Counted from the stretch's first letter, positions 35,169 through 44,531 are shown. The stretch is DNA of 64,000 bases from Armatimonadota bacterium (GCA_016223145.1 JACRPN010000008.1:352456-416455); one strand, 5' to 3'. Numbers and translations are program-made. The notes: generated by a model from the letters alone, not told the origin.

Positions 35169-36158
35169 ATGATGACCACCCTTTGCCTCGCAGCAGCACT
35201 GCTTCAGGCAGCCGAGTTTCCGGGCGGCGACGCCACGGCTCTTGCCGAATCATTGGCGAAGGCCGGAAAGTCGAGCGCCATCGTCTGCGCATTCGAACGC
35301 GTTCAATATCCAGCGCTCAGACTCGATCCCGGCAAGCCAGACCAGCTGGCCGACGCGGTCAAGGCCGCGACGGGCCTCAAGGTGGCAGGCGGCACGCGAT
35401 TGGCGGTCCATCCCGGCAAGATCTCGCGGCATCTGTTTGCTCCACCCATAATCGGCCCAAAGCCATCGGGCTATAGCCCCGCTCCGTTTCCGGAGGAGGC
35501 CCTCAAAGATGGCGTGGTCACGCTCGCCACGGAGAAGGGCAAGTGCATCACTGTTGGGGCGCTTCAATCAGCCATGTTCTCGCGGCCGATCAGCGTCCAC
35601 TGGGTCTATAGAGACCTTCCGATGATGGCCGCGATCAAGGACCTTCCCGAGGTCGAGTTCCTGAACTATGTGGCTAAGGTCGCCGGCGCGAGGCTGTCTG
35701 CCAGCAAATCGGAATATCGACTCGACTTCGAACCCATCGAATTTCGCACCCGCGCAAAGGCCACGGTCAGGGCGTTCCTGGACTCACGAGAAGGGAAGGA
35801 CCTGTCCAGGAGGCAGGCAAGCGATGCCCGACTGGTGCAGGCTGCGCTGAATCTTGTCTCCGACTACCAGCTATCCGAGGCGTTCCGGGAGCAGGGGGCA
35901 TCAACGCGATTCGCGCTCGGTCCCCAGCAAACGAGGCTGATCCAGGAGCGACTGGCTTTGCTTGAGGAAGCGCCCACAAACGAGCAGTTGGCTCAGCGAG
36001 CGCGAAGCCGAGGCGGTGGCGGCCAGGCGTCCCCAAGTACGCTGACCGTGGACACTCGGTATCCGATCTATCTGGTGATGAGGAGCGATTTTGGCTGCTA
36101 CCTCGAGGCGATGAGCCTGGGAGAGGGCCGCGAAAGAGGGAGCGTCGTTAGGTTCTAG
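35169..36158 (+). CDS. secreted protein of unknown function
   Basis: About 329 residues from the ATG at 35169 (MMTTLCLAAALLQAAEF, short signal peptide). The following segments FPGGDATALAESLAKAGKSSAIVCAF and LADAVKAATGLKVAGGTRLAVHPGKI look like secretin N0/STN-type small alpha-beta units. The middle again has DLPEVEFLNYVAKVAGARLSASKSEYRLDFEP, a second STN-like unit. A pilus or secretin-related role is possible but not supported further. An earlier in-frame start at 35139 would bury the signal peptide. Confidence 0.55.
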   Translation: MMTTLCLAAALLQAAEFPGGDATALAESLAKAGKSSAIVCAFERVQYPALRLDPGKPDQLADAVKAATGLKVAGGTRLAVHPGKISRHLFAPPIIGPKPSGYSPAPFPEEALKDGVVTLATEKGKCITVGALQSAMFSRPISVHWVYRDLPMMAAIKDLPEVEFLNYVAKVAGARLSASKSEYRLDFEPIEFRTRAKATVRAFLDSREGKDLSRRQASDARLVQAALNLVSDYQLSEAFREQGASTRFALGPQQTRLIQERLALLEEAPTNEQLAQRARSRGGGGQASPSTLTVDTRYPIYLVMRSDFGCYLEAMSLGEGRERGSVVRF

Positions 36159-36314
36159 CGAACGGCGATTTGTCAGCTAGTGGGGTCGTCTGCGGCACAG
36201 GCCCAAAGGGTTTCTCTGTGGGGGTCGTGGAGTTTTAGACGAGCCACTTACTTCCGGGGCCGGGTCTCCACCCCCAACCCCGCTCCTCATTAACGAGCCA
36301 AACGACGAAGGGGT

Positions 36315-37292
36315 TTAGAGAGCCAACTCGTAGGACCTGTGCCGGCGGGCGACTTCGAACCCGTGGCCGCCATAGAAGTCCACCAGGCCTGTCCAGTCGA
36401 TGATGGTCCGACGGACTCCTCGCAGGTGCAGGCCCTGGAGAGCCGCTCCGAGGAGGGCATTGCCAAGGCCCCGGCCTCGCACCGATGCCGAAACTCCGAT
36501 CGGGCCCAGTGCGCCCCAGTGCTCGCCCAGGTCCAGGTGCCAGACCGCTCCGCAGCATGGCGACACATGGGTCCAGTTCTGGGTGGACGCGAATCCCTCC
36601 ACCTTGCCATCGACCCACAGCAGATACACAAAGTCCGTGCACGCCTCGCGCTCCAGTTTGGACATCGTGTCGTGGGTCCAGCGTCCAGGAAACTCTCTGT
36701 GGAGGAAGGCTAAAAGCATTTCACGGTCTTTGGGCCTCATCTCAGCTACAGAGGGCCTATCCATGGCTGGCAAATCGCTGCCGGGCCATGCGCCAAGAGG
36801 GTCCAAGCTGCCCGCGGGGGGCACGTAGTCCCCAAGGTCTCGTTCCAGGTCCACGTTTTCGCCGCCCTCTTCAAAACCCTCGATCATTAGGAAGCTCTTG
36901 AGGTTGCAGCAGTCGTCTGGGCACCCCGAAAAAAAGTGGTCGATGTCCTGCCCGACCACGATCTTGGTGAACCCCCGGTTCTTGAGGGTCCGCTTCACGT
37001 CGGCAAAGAGATCGACGCCATCCGAGGGGTCCAAGTAGGCCACGGCGCTCAGGTGAGCCTGGTCCGGGTCCATGCCGGCGAAGCACTTTGGGGTCGCCGA
37101 TCTCTTGATCGCAACTAAGGCGAGCGCCCGGTTCTCGACGGAATCGATCATGGAAGCGCCCCAATCAAAGAGCTGGCACCCTACCGTATGCCGTTCGATG
37201 GCCTCGGCATCCACCCGGTATCGGGGCGGATAGAATGTGTTCCACGTAGCTTCGAGTGATCGAAAGTCGGCCTTCCGAAAGGTCTGTCGCAT
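36315..37292 (-). CDS. GNAT-family acetyltransferase with cysteine-rich N-terminal half
   Basis: 325 residues. The C-terminal half has the acetyl-CoA loop LGPIGVSASVRGRGLGNALLGAAL and LVDFYGGHGFEVARRH. The N-terminal half is a second, degenerate acetyltransferase-like unit (AVAYLDPSDGVDLFADVKRTLKNRGFTKIVVG) with a run of cysteines (FFSGCPDDCCNLKSF). CCGAVWHLDLGEHWGALGP in the second half is also typical of the two-domain group that acts on N-acetyl sugars or amines. It follows the 37298-37825 gene with five bases between, in one operon with the DUF1844 gene. Confidence 0.8.
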   Translation of the reverse strand: MRQTFRKADFRSLEATWNTFYPPRYRVDAEAIERHTVGCQLFDWGASMIDSVENRALALVAIKRSATPKCFAGMDPDQAHLSAVAYLDPSDGVDLFADVKRTLKNRGFTKIVVGQDIDHFFSGCPDDCCNLKSFLMIEGFEEGGENVDLERDLGDYVPPAGSLDPLGAWPGSDLPAMDRPSVAEMRPKDREMLLAFLHREFPGRWTHDTMSKLEREACTDFVYLLWVDGKVEGFASTQNWTHVSPCCGAVWHLDLGEHWGALGPIGVSASVRGRGLGNALLGAALQGLHLRGVRRTIIDWTGLVDFYGGHGFEVARRHRSYELAL

Positions 37293-37297
37293 CTCGG

Positions 37298-37825
37298 TCA
37301 GTCGTGACTCAGGCCTTCCGATGCTTCCCAGAGCTTTTCGATGGCCTTGACGGCCCGGAGGGCCTCTCGCGCCGTAAGCCTGGAGGGCCTGTCAAGAGCT
37401 TCACCCAGACTCTCGGTTGCGAGGAGGGTTTCGAACGGGTCGCTCCATAGCCCATGAAAGTCGAACGAAAGTGCCCGACGCTCCTCGAGCGGGTCCACTC
37501 GCGCCGCCAACGCGGGCTGAAGGGCAGGATAGTCGTTGGAGAGCTCTTCGCGGAGCACGTCGTACTTCGCCGAGAGCTCGGCGGTGGGGCCGTAGCGCCC
37601 AGATTCCTGGATTGTCTCAAGAAACGCCCCGAAAGCGTCGGCAAAGCGAGATAGCGCCACCGACTGCGTGGTCTGCGGATCGGTCTCGACGACCTGGCAG
37701 ATGGCCGACTCCGCTTCGGCGGCCGCATCCGCGAGGCGTCGGCTAAGCCGGCCCGCGTGTAGAGCAGCCTCGTCTCTCTTCGAGTGGCTGCGCGATCCAG
37801 TACCAACGGTCTGGGGTTTGATCAT
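37298..37825 (-). CDS. helical protein of unknown function
   Basis: 175 residues, almost all helical (SRRLADAAAEAESAICQVVETDPQTTQSVALSRFADAFGAFLETI). No recognised motif, no signal. The ATG overlaps the stop of the DUF1844 gene by four bases, so translation is coupled. Role unknown. Confidence 0.6.
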   Translation of the reverse strand: MIKPQTVGTGSRSHSKRDEAALHAGRLSRRLADAAAEAESAICQVVETDPQTTQSVALSRFADAFGAFLETIQESGRYGPTAELSAKYDVLREELSNDYPALQPALAARVDPLEERRALSFDFHGLWSDPFETLLATESLGEALDRPSRLTAREALRAVKAIEKLWEASEGLSHD

Positions 37826-38133
37826 GCCGTTGTGGTCTCCTTGCTTTGCTGGACGAAGTTGGTTCGAAGGTCACGGATGAGGTTATGAAGACGACGTTTA
37901 TCCTCCTCATCCAGTTTCGGCTCTAGAAAAGATGCCAGGTGGGTGGTGATGTCGATCGCGACCTTGGCTTCGCTCAGATCCTTGTGGATTCTGCCGGTCA
38001 GAAAGTCCGGCTGAAGGCCGAGTTTCTGCCAAGCGATCGACGCCATTTGCTCGACCGTCGCCATGATCACCGTATAGACGCCCACCGGTTCGGCGGGCGC
38101 GCTCGGAGCCTCAGTTCCCATCCCGATCTTCAC
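37822..38133 (-). CDS. DUF1844-family protein
   Basis: About 100 residues with VYTVIMATVEQMASIAWQKLGL and DLSEAKVAIDITTHLASFLEPKLDEEDKRRLHNLIRDLRTNFV, the DUF1844 pattern. The function of the family is unknown; it often sits near housekeeping genes. First gene of a three-gene minus-strand operon. It could begin at GTG 38133 or ATG 38121; TATAGT lies just before. Confidence 0.82.
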   Translation of the reverse strand: MKIGMGTEAPSAPAEPVGVYTVIMATVEQMASIAWQKLGLQPDFLTGRIHKDLSEAKVAIDITTHLASFLEPKLDEEDKRRLHNLIRDLRTNFVQQSKETTTA

Positions 38134-38284
38134 TATACGCCTTTTCCCGCCTATTCAGGGTATCAATCATCGCATCGCGGCACAATTCTGGCAATCCGGG
38201 CGGGTGTGCACCCAATAGCCCAGCTTCCCCTTCCGGTACCGGAACCCTTCGTTCTTTCCCACGTAGAAGGTCGCAAAGGTCAAC

Positions 38285-39235
38285 ATGGAATCGACTCAAA
38301 CCGTTCATAACGTGCTCATCGTCGGCTCGGGCCCAGCGGGCTACACCGCCGCCCTTTACACCGCCAGGGCCAACCTGGCCCCGATCGTATTCGCGGGTCT
38401 ACAGCCCGGTGGCCAGCTCACCATCACTACAGAGGTCGAGAACTACCCGGGTTTTCCCGACGGCATCATGGGCCCGGACCTCATGCCCCTCTTCGAGCGG
38501 CAGGCTACGCGTTTTGGCGCGGCCGTCCAGTGGAAATTGGTGACCAAGGTGGACCTTTCGGCGAGGCCGTTCAAGGTCTGGTGCGACGACGAGCTTTACC
38601 TGGGCCGGACGGTGATCATCGCGACCGGCGCGGAGGCCAAGTGGATCGGCGCGAAGGGCGAGCAGGAGTTCGGCGGCTACGGTGTTAGCGCCTGCGCCAC
38701 CTGCGATGGGGCTTTCTACCGGGAAAAGCACGTTTTCGTGGTGGGAGGTGGCGATACGGCCATGGAGGAGGCGAACTTCCTGACTCGGTTCTGCTCGCGG
38801 GTCACGATCGTGCACCGCAGGGAGGGTTTTCGGGCCAGCAAGATCATGCAGGACCGCGCCGCGGCGAACCCCAAGATCGACTTTCTGCTGAACACCGAAA
38901 TCGACGAAATCATGGGGGTGGTGGAACCCGTCAAACGAGTAACCGGCGTAAGGGTAAGGAGCACCCTGGACGGCTCGACCCAAGAGATGCCGATCGACGG
39001 CGTCTTTGTGGCGATCGGGCACAAGCCGAACAGCGAGCTCTTCAAGGGCCAACTCGATATGGATGAACTCGGATACTTGAGCACGTCGTCTTGGTCTACC
39101 AAGACCAAGATTCCGGGCGTTTTTGCCTGTGGCGACGTGATGGATCATGTGTTCCGGCAGGCCATCACGGCCGCGGGAACGGGCTGCATGGCGGCGATCG
39201 AGGCAGAGAGGTACCTCGAAAACGAGGGGCACTGA
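38285..39235 (+). CDS. trxB: thioredoxin reductase
   Basis: 316 residues. FAD site VLIVGSGPAGYTAALYTARA, redox-active CATC (Cys137, Cys140), NADPH site VVGGGDTAMEEANFLTRF and the C-terminal GVFACGDVMDHVFRQAITAAGTGCMAA. It reduces thioredoxin with NADPH. Three bases separate its stop from the next start, so the two are coupled. AAAGG upstream. Confidence 0.96.
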   Translation: MESTQTVHNVLIVGSGPAGYTAALYTARANLAPIVFAGLQPGGQLTITTEVENYPGFPDGIMGPDLMPLFERQATRFGAAVQWKLVTKVDLSARPFKVWCDDELYLGRTVIIATGAEAKWIGAKGEQEFGGYGVSACATCDGAFYREKHVFVVGGGDTAMEEANFLTRFCSRVTIVHRREGFRASKIMQDRAAANPKIDFLLNTEIDEIMGVVEPVKRVTGVRVRSTLDGSTQEMPIDGVFVAIGHKPNSELFKGQLDMDELGYLSTSSWSTKTKIPGVFACGDVMDHVFRQAITAAGTGCMAAIEAERYLENEGH

Positions 39236-39238
39236 GCG

Positions 39239-40375
39239 ATGGTGGGGTGGTTGGCTTCAGCTTTGCTCTCGGTGGCCTGGGCGGGCGCTGCCCCGGCCCT
39301 CACGCCAGCGCAGCAAGACCAGGACACCAAGGTCCTCGGCCTGCCGAACTTCGATGGCGGCGAGCCGCGCACGCAAATCCAGGTGCCCGGCGAGCGGCTG
39401 AGCCGAGCCAAGCTTTGCCCCAAATGGAGCTGGGAGTACGAATGGGGTTTCCCTGGGCTGGCTAAGCCAGAAGGTTCGCAGAGCTTCAGGCCAAGGGTGC
39501 GCGTGTTCGAGCAGCAGCGCCGCGAGGTCGGCGACGTTGCCGAGCAGGTGGTTCGGATGATGATGCGCCTCTGGGACTTGAACTACCGCCGGCTCAAGAT
39601 GGACCACAACCCGAACCTGAACTTCGGGATCATCGACGTCTACCTGGCGTTCGGCGGCAAGGCAGGCGGGGAACAGCTCATTGCCGAAGACCGTCAAGAG
39701 ACGACGCCCGAAGGGGCGCCAAAGAAGGTCAACACCATCTACATCTATGCGATCCCGTCGTTTTCCGATCCTCTGGAGATGGCGAGGGAAGTGGCGCACG
39801 AGTACGGCCACGCCACGCTGCCGACGATCGGAGGGTTCGTTCAGCCCGAGGACTGGGCAAACGGGTACTTGGGCGAGCGCCTTTACCTCCGGTGGCTACG
39901 CGACCTGATGGCCGGCGGCAAGCTGAAGGAAGTGGACGCGATGGGCGCCTCGCTGGCCGACCTGGACAAGTACGTCAAGCAGAAGGTGGATCCCCTCGCC
40001 GACGTCGCCGCGCTCAACGGCCCCGACCGCTCGGAGCTCTCAAAGACTGGACAGAGGGGAATGGACGCTTACATGGGGTTGGCGCTGTACGCCGAGTCCA
40101 CGCTGCCGGCAAACGTCTTTGCACGCTCGATCAAGCTGACCGGCTCAACCTCGGCGGCGGACTACCCCAAAGCGATCGTTCTAGCCTCCGAGGAGCCCGA
40201 CTCCTACGTGTTCAACGTCCCGGCTCGCTTTGCGAACAAGCCGATCTGGGTGCCATTGGGCAAGGGAAGCGTCGTGGGTCAGGCGCAAGTGGTCAAGAAG
40301 CAGGGCGACTGGGCGCTGGTGAAGGCCGCCGACTCGTTTAGGGTCGTGAATAGGCAGGGCTCCGTCGGGCACTGA
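39239..40375 (+). CDS. secreted protein with gluzincin-like HExxH motif
   Basis: 378 residues with signal peptide WLASALLSVAWAGAAPAL. REVAHEYGHATLPTIGG (His187, Glu188, His191) is a zinc HExxH site, and DWANGYLGERLYLRWL about 20 residues later supplies a possible third ligand Glu. The first 150 residues have no match I can name. The gene is coupled to trxB, which makes a link to disulfide or redox state of an exported protein conceivable, but that is only inference. A metallopeptidase activity is likely, not proven. Confidence 0.65.
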   Translation: MVGWLASALLSVAWAGAAPALTPAQQDQDTKVLGLPNFDGGEPRTQIQVPGERLSRAKLCPKWSWEYEWGFPGLAKPEGSQSFRPRVRVFEQQRREVGDVAEQVVRMMMRLWDLNYRRLKMDHNPNLNFGIIDVYLAFGGKAGGEQLIAEDRQETTPEGAPKKVNTIYIYAIPSFSDPLEMAREVAHEYGHATLPTIGGFVQPEDWANGYLGERLYLRWLRDLMAGGKLKEVDAMGASLADLDKYVKQKVDPLADVAALNGPDRSELSKTGQRGMDAYMGLALYAESTLPANVFARSIKLTGSTSAADYPKAIVLASEEPDSYVFNVPARFANKPIWVPLGKGSVVGQAQVVKKQGDWALVKAADSFRVVNRQGSVGH

Positions 40376-40511
40376 GACAGAGAGTGGGTGAGGGGCGAGT
40401 CGGTGAGACGGTGAACAAAGAACTGTCTGCGGCGAAAGGCACCTGGATATGCCATCGCGGGGCCGCCCTGACTCCGCAATGGAGGAGCCATGTGGCCCGG
40501 CCTTGCACGCG

Positions 40512-41261
40512 TTACTCGCCGCTCAGTCCTGTCTGAAGCCGTTCTTCCACTTTCGTTGCGGTGGCCGGCGTTGCAGTCTCCAGCCTCTTTCGCGCTTGAT
40601 TCTCAAGTTCTTCCGCGACGATCGCCTCGATCCGATCCGCGAGCTTTGTCGCGTTCGTGCGGGACTTGCGGGTCCATGTGAAAAACCCGGCGGTGGCCAG
40701 AGTCCACGCAGCAGCCACGATTCCCGCAGCCAATGCGCCATGTCCGGCGTCGGCCATCGGTGCACCTGCAATGATGGACAGTAAGAACGCAGGATAGAAC
40801 GAGCCCAACGCCTCGAATACCAGAACTGGCTTGACCCGGATCCTTGTGCGTCCGTTTCGCGAGTGAAGCGACACGCTTGCCAGCCCTGAACCGGTCATGG
40901 CGCGCGCCTGCATGCTCCGCCCGATCTGGCTCACCGGGAACTTGCGCGAGCTTCTCAAGGGGAGTTGCTCGACGACCACGTCGTAATCGGCAGGATCGAG
41001 TTCGCCTTCCACGACGCGTTCCACTTCCGGGGCAAGTCCCCCAGCCTGACCCTGCTGCACGCCTGCGAGCTTTTCCTGGATGGCTTGCTGCAAGAACTGG
41101 GGCGAGACCCCAACCTCGGCGGCGGCACGCTCAAGCTCCTGCCGCGTCACGCCGGGCCGATACTCCGAGGACGAACTGGCGGACCCCTCTTGAAGCTCTG
41201 CCGCCCGGCGAATGATCTCGGAGACCTCTTGCTCGCTGAAAACCCGTTTGCCTGGCTCCAT
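40512..41261 (-). CDS. membrane protein with two helices, unknown function
   Basis: About 249 residues from the ATG at 41261 (MEPGKRVFSEQEVSEIIRRAAELQEG). Residues 10-75 form a helical unit typical of regulators that precede membrane domains (SEQEVSEIIRRAAELQ..., RQELERAAAEVGVSPQFLQQAI). Two transmembrane helices lie near residues 160-205 (FYPAFLLSIIAGAPMADAG, AAGIVAAAWTLATAGFFTW). The tail is charged. TAAACT is eight bases before the second ATG, which is why I prefer it to 41267. Confidence 0.65.
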   Translation of the reverse strand: MEPGKRVFSEQEVSEIIRRAAELQEGSASSSSEYRPGVTRQELERAAAEVGVSPQFLQQAIQEKLAGVQQGQAGGLAPEVERVVEGELDPADYDVVVEQLPLRSSRKFPVSQIGRSMQARAMTGSGLASVSLHSRNGRTRIRVKPVLVFEALGSFYPAFLLSIIAGAPMADAGHGALAAGIVAAAWTLATAGFFTWTRKSRTNATKLADRIEAIVAEELENQARKRLETATPATATKVEERLQTGLSGE

Positions 41262-41272
41262 TGGCATCGAGT

Positions 41273-42178
41273 TTAGCCCCCCACCGTTTCGAAATAGTGG
41301 GTGAAGAAGGCGTGTGGGTTCACGTCATCTGCCACGAATTGCCGCCCTTTCGGATTGCGCGTCCAATGGGTCTTGCCGGGCCATTGCGCCCCCCCAACAT
41401 CCACGGAAACGTCACCGCGTCCGAACTCCCCAACTTGCGGTGCGAACAGCAAGGCGGCAGCCAAGGGGTCGTGAAAGATGATCTGAGGCGCGCCCCTGAA
41501 CCAGACCTCTGCCATCTCCAGGGTCGCTTGCAGCAACGGGCCACCGGCTGCGAACCGAGCCCGGCACTCCGCCTCCGAGAGCCGGCAATCGAGCGTGACG
41601 TCGAGCCCCACCGCATGGATGGACCCTTCGGTTGCCCGCTCGAAGAGGGCCCTTGCCGCATCGGGATCGCATCGAACGTTGTGCTCTACCTCGGGCACTT
41701 CCCGATCCATCCGTGAGCGGAACGCCCCGCACATGAGCACGATTTCCTTAAGCAGTCTGGGCGCGTCGGGATAACGTTGAAAGAGAGTGCCGACATTGGT
41801 CATCGGGCCGATAGCAAGCAGGGTCACCTCGCCGGGGCGCTCCGATAGCCGCCGATACAGCCCGTCAACAGCGTCCTCGGCGTCTGGTTCCATCCCCTTC
41901 GCAGAAGGGGGCAAGGCTTCGAAGTGGGGCACTTCCGGTTGGCCAGGCCCGGAACCCAGCGGTTTGGAGAGCCCGGCCAGAACGGGCACATCCCCGCGCC
42001 CGGCCAGATTGCACAAGTGACGAACGATCGCAGCGCGCTTGCGCGTGTCGCCGCTGACGGTGGACACTCCAAGCAGCTCGCAACGTGGCTGAGCCAGGAG
42101 GTAGGCCAGTGCCAGCGCATCATCGATGTCCGACCCCGGGTCGGTATCAAGCCAGACCGCAATCCTGTCGCTGTGCAT
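41273..42178 (-). CDS. nucleoside hydrolase
   Basis: About 301 residues, MHSDRIAVWLDTDPGSDIDDALALAYLL: the DTDPGxDDxxAL calcium-ribose motif (here DTDPGSDIDDALAL). TLLAIGPMTNVGTLFQRYP and the later AEVWFRGAPQIIFHDPLAAALLFAP, with the metal-binding HDPLA, complete the inosine-uridine hydrolase fold. It splits nucleosides to base and ribose. It follows the nucleoside-binding lipoprotein gene 25 bases downstream in the same direction, so uptake and breakdown are joined. Confidence 0.95.
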   Translation of the reverse strand: MHSDRIAVWLDTDPGSDIDDALALAYLLAQPRCELLGVSTVSGDTRKRAAIVRHLCNLAGRGDVPVLAGLSKPLGSGPGQPEVPHFEALPPSAKGMEPDAEDAVDGLYRRLSERPGEVTLLAIGPMTNVGTLFQRYPDAPRLLKEIVLMCGAFRSRMDREVPEVEHNVRCDPDAARALFERATEGSIHAVGLDVTLDCRLSEAECRARFAAGGPLLQATLEMAEVWFRGAPQIIFHDPLAAALLFAPQVGEFGRGDVSVDVGGAQWPGKTHWTRNPKGRQFVADDVNPHAFFTHYFETVGG

Positions 42179-42203
42179 CACGTGGGCGCCGGTGGGCTAC
42201 GCC

Positions 42204-43259
42204 CTACTTGGCCGTCGCCAAGTAGGCTTCGAGTTCTTTCTGCGTGGCGGGTACCACCAGGGTCCCCGACTTGATGTCGTCGCTGACCTTGGCGAGCTTA
42301 TCCAGCTTCTCTTTGCCGATCTTGTCCTTCGTGAACTTCATCTCTGAAGTGCCGACGCCGCCGTCCTTGAGCCCAAAGACCATCTGGCCGTTCGTGAATT
42401 TGCCGTCCTTGAGGTCTTGGATCGTCTTGAAGACCGACTCGTCCACGCGTTTGATCATGCTGGTGAGCACGAAGCCCTGTGCGAGGTCGTCCTGATCGCT
42501 ATCCACGCCGATGGCGTACTTCTTGTTGTCCTGGGCCGCGTTGATCACGCCGAGCCCAGCCTTGCCCGCAGCGTGATAGACCACGTCCGCGCCACCCCCG
42601 AAGAGCACGTTTGCCGCGACCTTGGCGGTGTCGGGGTTGTCCCAGTTACCCGTGTACTTGGCCGGCAGAACCTCGGCGGCAGGATTGGCAGTCTTGACAC
42701 CTGCGACGTAGCCCGCATAGAACTTGGTGATCAGGTCCGACTGCATGCCGCCCACAAAGCCCACCTTGTTCGAGGTCGTCATCAGGCCGGCAAGATAACC
42801 GACCAGGAAGCTGCCTTCTTCCTCCTTGAAGGTGAGGGAACGGACGTTGTCGCCCGCCGCCACGTCATCCACCAGCGCGAATTTGATCTTGGGGTAGTTC
42901 TTGGCGACCGCCGATACGGCGTCCTTCATCGCGTAGCCGATCGCGAAGACCAGGTCGCAGCCCTTGTCGGCCATGGCGGTCAGGTTGCCTTCATATTCGT
43001 TGTCGGCTTTGCTCTCGACCATTGCCTCTTCGATCCCGAGCTCGTTTTTCGCGCGCTCGATGCCCCTCCAGGCGCTGTCGTTGAAGGACTTGTCGCCGCG
43101 TCCGCCTTTGTCGAACACGATGCCGACTTTGAGCTTCTTGGCGCCTCCATCGGCAGGGCCGGTGCCGGACGCCGTGTCGCCGCTCCCAGAGGAACAGCCG
43201 GCCACGAAAAGGGAGAGAAGAAGCGCGAGAAGCGCCAAGGTCCAGAGCTTAGGATTCAC
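42204..43259 (-). CDS. BMP-family nucleoside-binding lipoprotein
   Basis: 351 residues. Lipobox LFVAGC (Cys22) followed by a serine/glycine linker. The binding protein starts KKLKVGIVFDKGGRGDKSFNDSAWRGIERAKNELGI, the BMP/Med signature, with CDLVFAIGYAMKDAVSAVAKNYPKIKFALVDD and GFVGGMQSDLITKFYAGYVAGVK. It captures nucleosides for an ABC transporter whose ATPase and permease genes are not in this window. Perfect AGGAGG five bases upstream. Confidence 0.94.
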   Translation of the reverse strand: MNPKLWTLALLALLLSLFVAGCSSGSGDTASGTGPADGGAKKLKVGIVFDKGGRGDKSFNDSAWRGIERAKNELGIEEAMVESKADNEYEGNLTAMADKGCDLVFAIGYAMKDAVSAVAKNYPKIKFALVDDVAAGDNVRSLTFKEEEGSFLVGYLAGLMTTSNKVGFVGGMQSDLITKFYAGYVAGVKTANPAAEVLPAKYTGNWDNPDTAKVAANVLFGGGADVVYHAAGKAGLGVINAAQDNKKYAIGVDSDQDDLAQGFVLTSMIKRVDESVFKTIQDLKDGKFTNGQMVFGLKDGGVGTSEMKFTKDKIGKEKLDKLAKVSDDIKSGTLVVPATQKELEAYLATAK

Positions 43260-43354
43260 GGATTAGCCTCCTAACGGGTAAACTATGCGATTATGGCGCA
43301 ACTTCCGGCGCTTCTCGCCGGACCCATATCGAGCGCCGCAGGGAGTCCCGAAGT

Positions 43355-44107
43355 TTGTTTACTTGCCATCTGACCAAGCTTGAAGCTGCCGTCGAACAGG
43401 TCCGCAAGACCTATCCGAAAATGCGCCCGACCGATGTGGCGCTGCTCGCCTCTGCCCTCGTGCTCACGGGCCGACATGCGGTGGCGCTTTACGACGGGAA
43501 CCAATACCGCTGGCCCGAAGACTACGACAAGCTGACCAAGGCGCTCGTGACCGAGATCGACCAGATTCAGGAGAGCGCCGAGCCGGTCAAGAAGACCAAG
43601 ACCAGCCCGGAGGAGGAGCCCGTGCAGTTGAACGTGGGGCTTTCGCCGAATTACAGCGCGGGAGAGGCCAGACTGAAGGAGCGGAAGGACCTTCAGGCCA
43701 CCCTCAGCGAGCTGCTGCAAGGCGGCGTCGAGTTTGTCTATTCCCCGACCGACATTGGTTGGCAGTGGGCGCTGGAGCGAGCGAACTGGAACACCATCAG
43801 CGGCGGCGAGTTGGCCAGGAGGATCAAGGTGAAGGCCAACTTCTCCGATGGGGCCGTCGGTGTCGAGATGGGCTCGACCACCAAGAAGCGAGCCGCATCC
43901 AGAGCGAAGGCGAAGGTGGAAGAGGAGCCCGTCGCGGTTGCGGAGCCCGAAGTCGAGGTGGAATTCCCTGTGGAAGTGGCGGCCGTAGCCGAATTCGAGG
44001 CCCCGATCGAAGTCGAGTCGGATGCCAGCGCCGTGGTGGAGGCCGAGGTCGAGGCACCAGTGGCGGAGAAGCCGAAGAAGGCTGCCAAGGGGAAAGCCGC
44101 CAAGTAA
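43355..44107 (+). CDS. protein with acidic-valine tail, unknown function
   Basis: 250 residues from a TTG. Residues 1-150 have an uncharacterised fold (LTKLEAAVEQVRKTYPKMRPTDVALLASALVLTGRHAVALYDG; EFVYSPTDIGWQWALERANWNTISGGEL). Residues 180-235 are a Glu/Val/Ala repeat (EVEVEFPVEVAAVAEFEAPIE) and the end is lysine-rich (KPKKAAKGKAAK). Start uncertain: a short leaderless-like ORF at 43294 overlaps it in another frame. It lies divergent to the BMP gene. Confidence 0.6.
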   Translation: MFTCHLTKLEAAVEQVRKTYPKMRPTDVALLASALVLTGRHAVALYDGNQYRWPEDYDKLTKALVTEIDQIQESAEPVKKTKTSPEEEPVQLNVGLSPNYSAGEARLKERKDLQATLSELLQGGVEFVYSPTDIGWQWALERANWNTISGGELARRIKVKANFSDGAVGVEMGSTTKKRAASRAKAKVEEEPVAVAEPEVEVEFPVEVAAVAEFEAPIEVESDASAVVEAEVEAPVAEKPKKAAKGKAAK

Positions 44108-44203
44108 GAGGCGATCAATAGTCCGGACGGCACCTTGCGAACGCGGGGGCCCAGCGAGTATCCTATGAGGCTCGCGCCGGGAGCGTCCGATAGGAATTGA
44201 GTC

Positions 44204-44470
44204 ATGGCCAGAATTTGTCAAGTCAGCGGAAAGAAAGGCAACAGTGCGAAGCACATTCGCCATAGGCACTCGGGCGCGTGGAAGTTCCGGGCTCCGAAGA
44301 AGAACCGTACGCAGTTGCCGAACCTGCAGGTCGTACGCGTGAAGACCGAGAGCGGCATCGTGAAGATGCTCGTTTCGACGAAGGTCTTGAAGAGTCCCGA
44401 GTTTGCGGCGGTTTCCAGCGGTGTGAAGCCGGTGCCGAAGTCCTGGCTGAAGAAGCCCAGCTACGACTAG
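44204..44470 (+). CDS. rpmB: 50S ribosomal protein L28
   Basis: 88 residues, MARICQVSGKKGNSAKHIRHRHSGAWKFRAPKKNRTQLPNLQVVRV, the bL28 pattern (C-x-x-(S/T)GK at the start, N-L-Q near residue 40) with LVSTKVLKS and a slightly longer C-terminus than E. coli. Structural protein of the large subunit. A strong terminator follows. Confidence 0.93.
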   Translation: MARICQVSGKKGNSAKHIRHRHSGAWKFRAPKKNRTQLPNLQVVRVKTESGIVKMLVSTKVLKSPEFAAVSSGVKPVPKSWLKKPSYD

Positions 44471-44494
44471 GGGCAGTCAGGCTTAAGCTTGAGC

Positions 44495-44531
44495 ATTGGG
44501 GACGCCGATTCGGCGTCCCCAATTCGTTTTG
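44495..44531 (+). terminator. rho-independent terminator after rpmB
   Basis: Arms ATTGGGGACGCCG (44495-44507) and its perfect complement (44511-44523) with a three-base loop, then TCGTTTTG. Confidence 0.9.

Noticed and set aside
42417..43274. 285-codon frame opposite the BMP lipoprotein gene
   Set aside because: Shadow of the lipoprotein gene, which has an AGGAGG, lipobox and family motifs.
43294..43374. 26-codon ORF starting at an ATG behind TAAACT, before the 43355 gene
   Set aside because: Too short and without similarity; could be a leader peptide, but nothing supports it beyond the hexamer.
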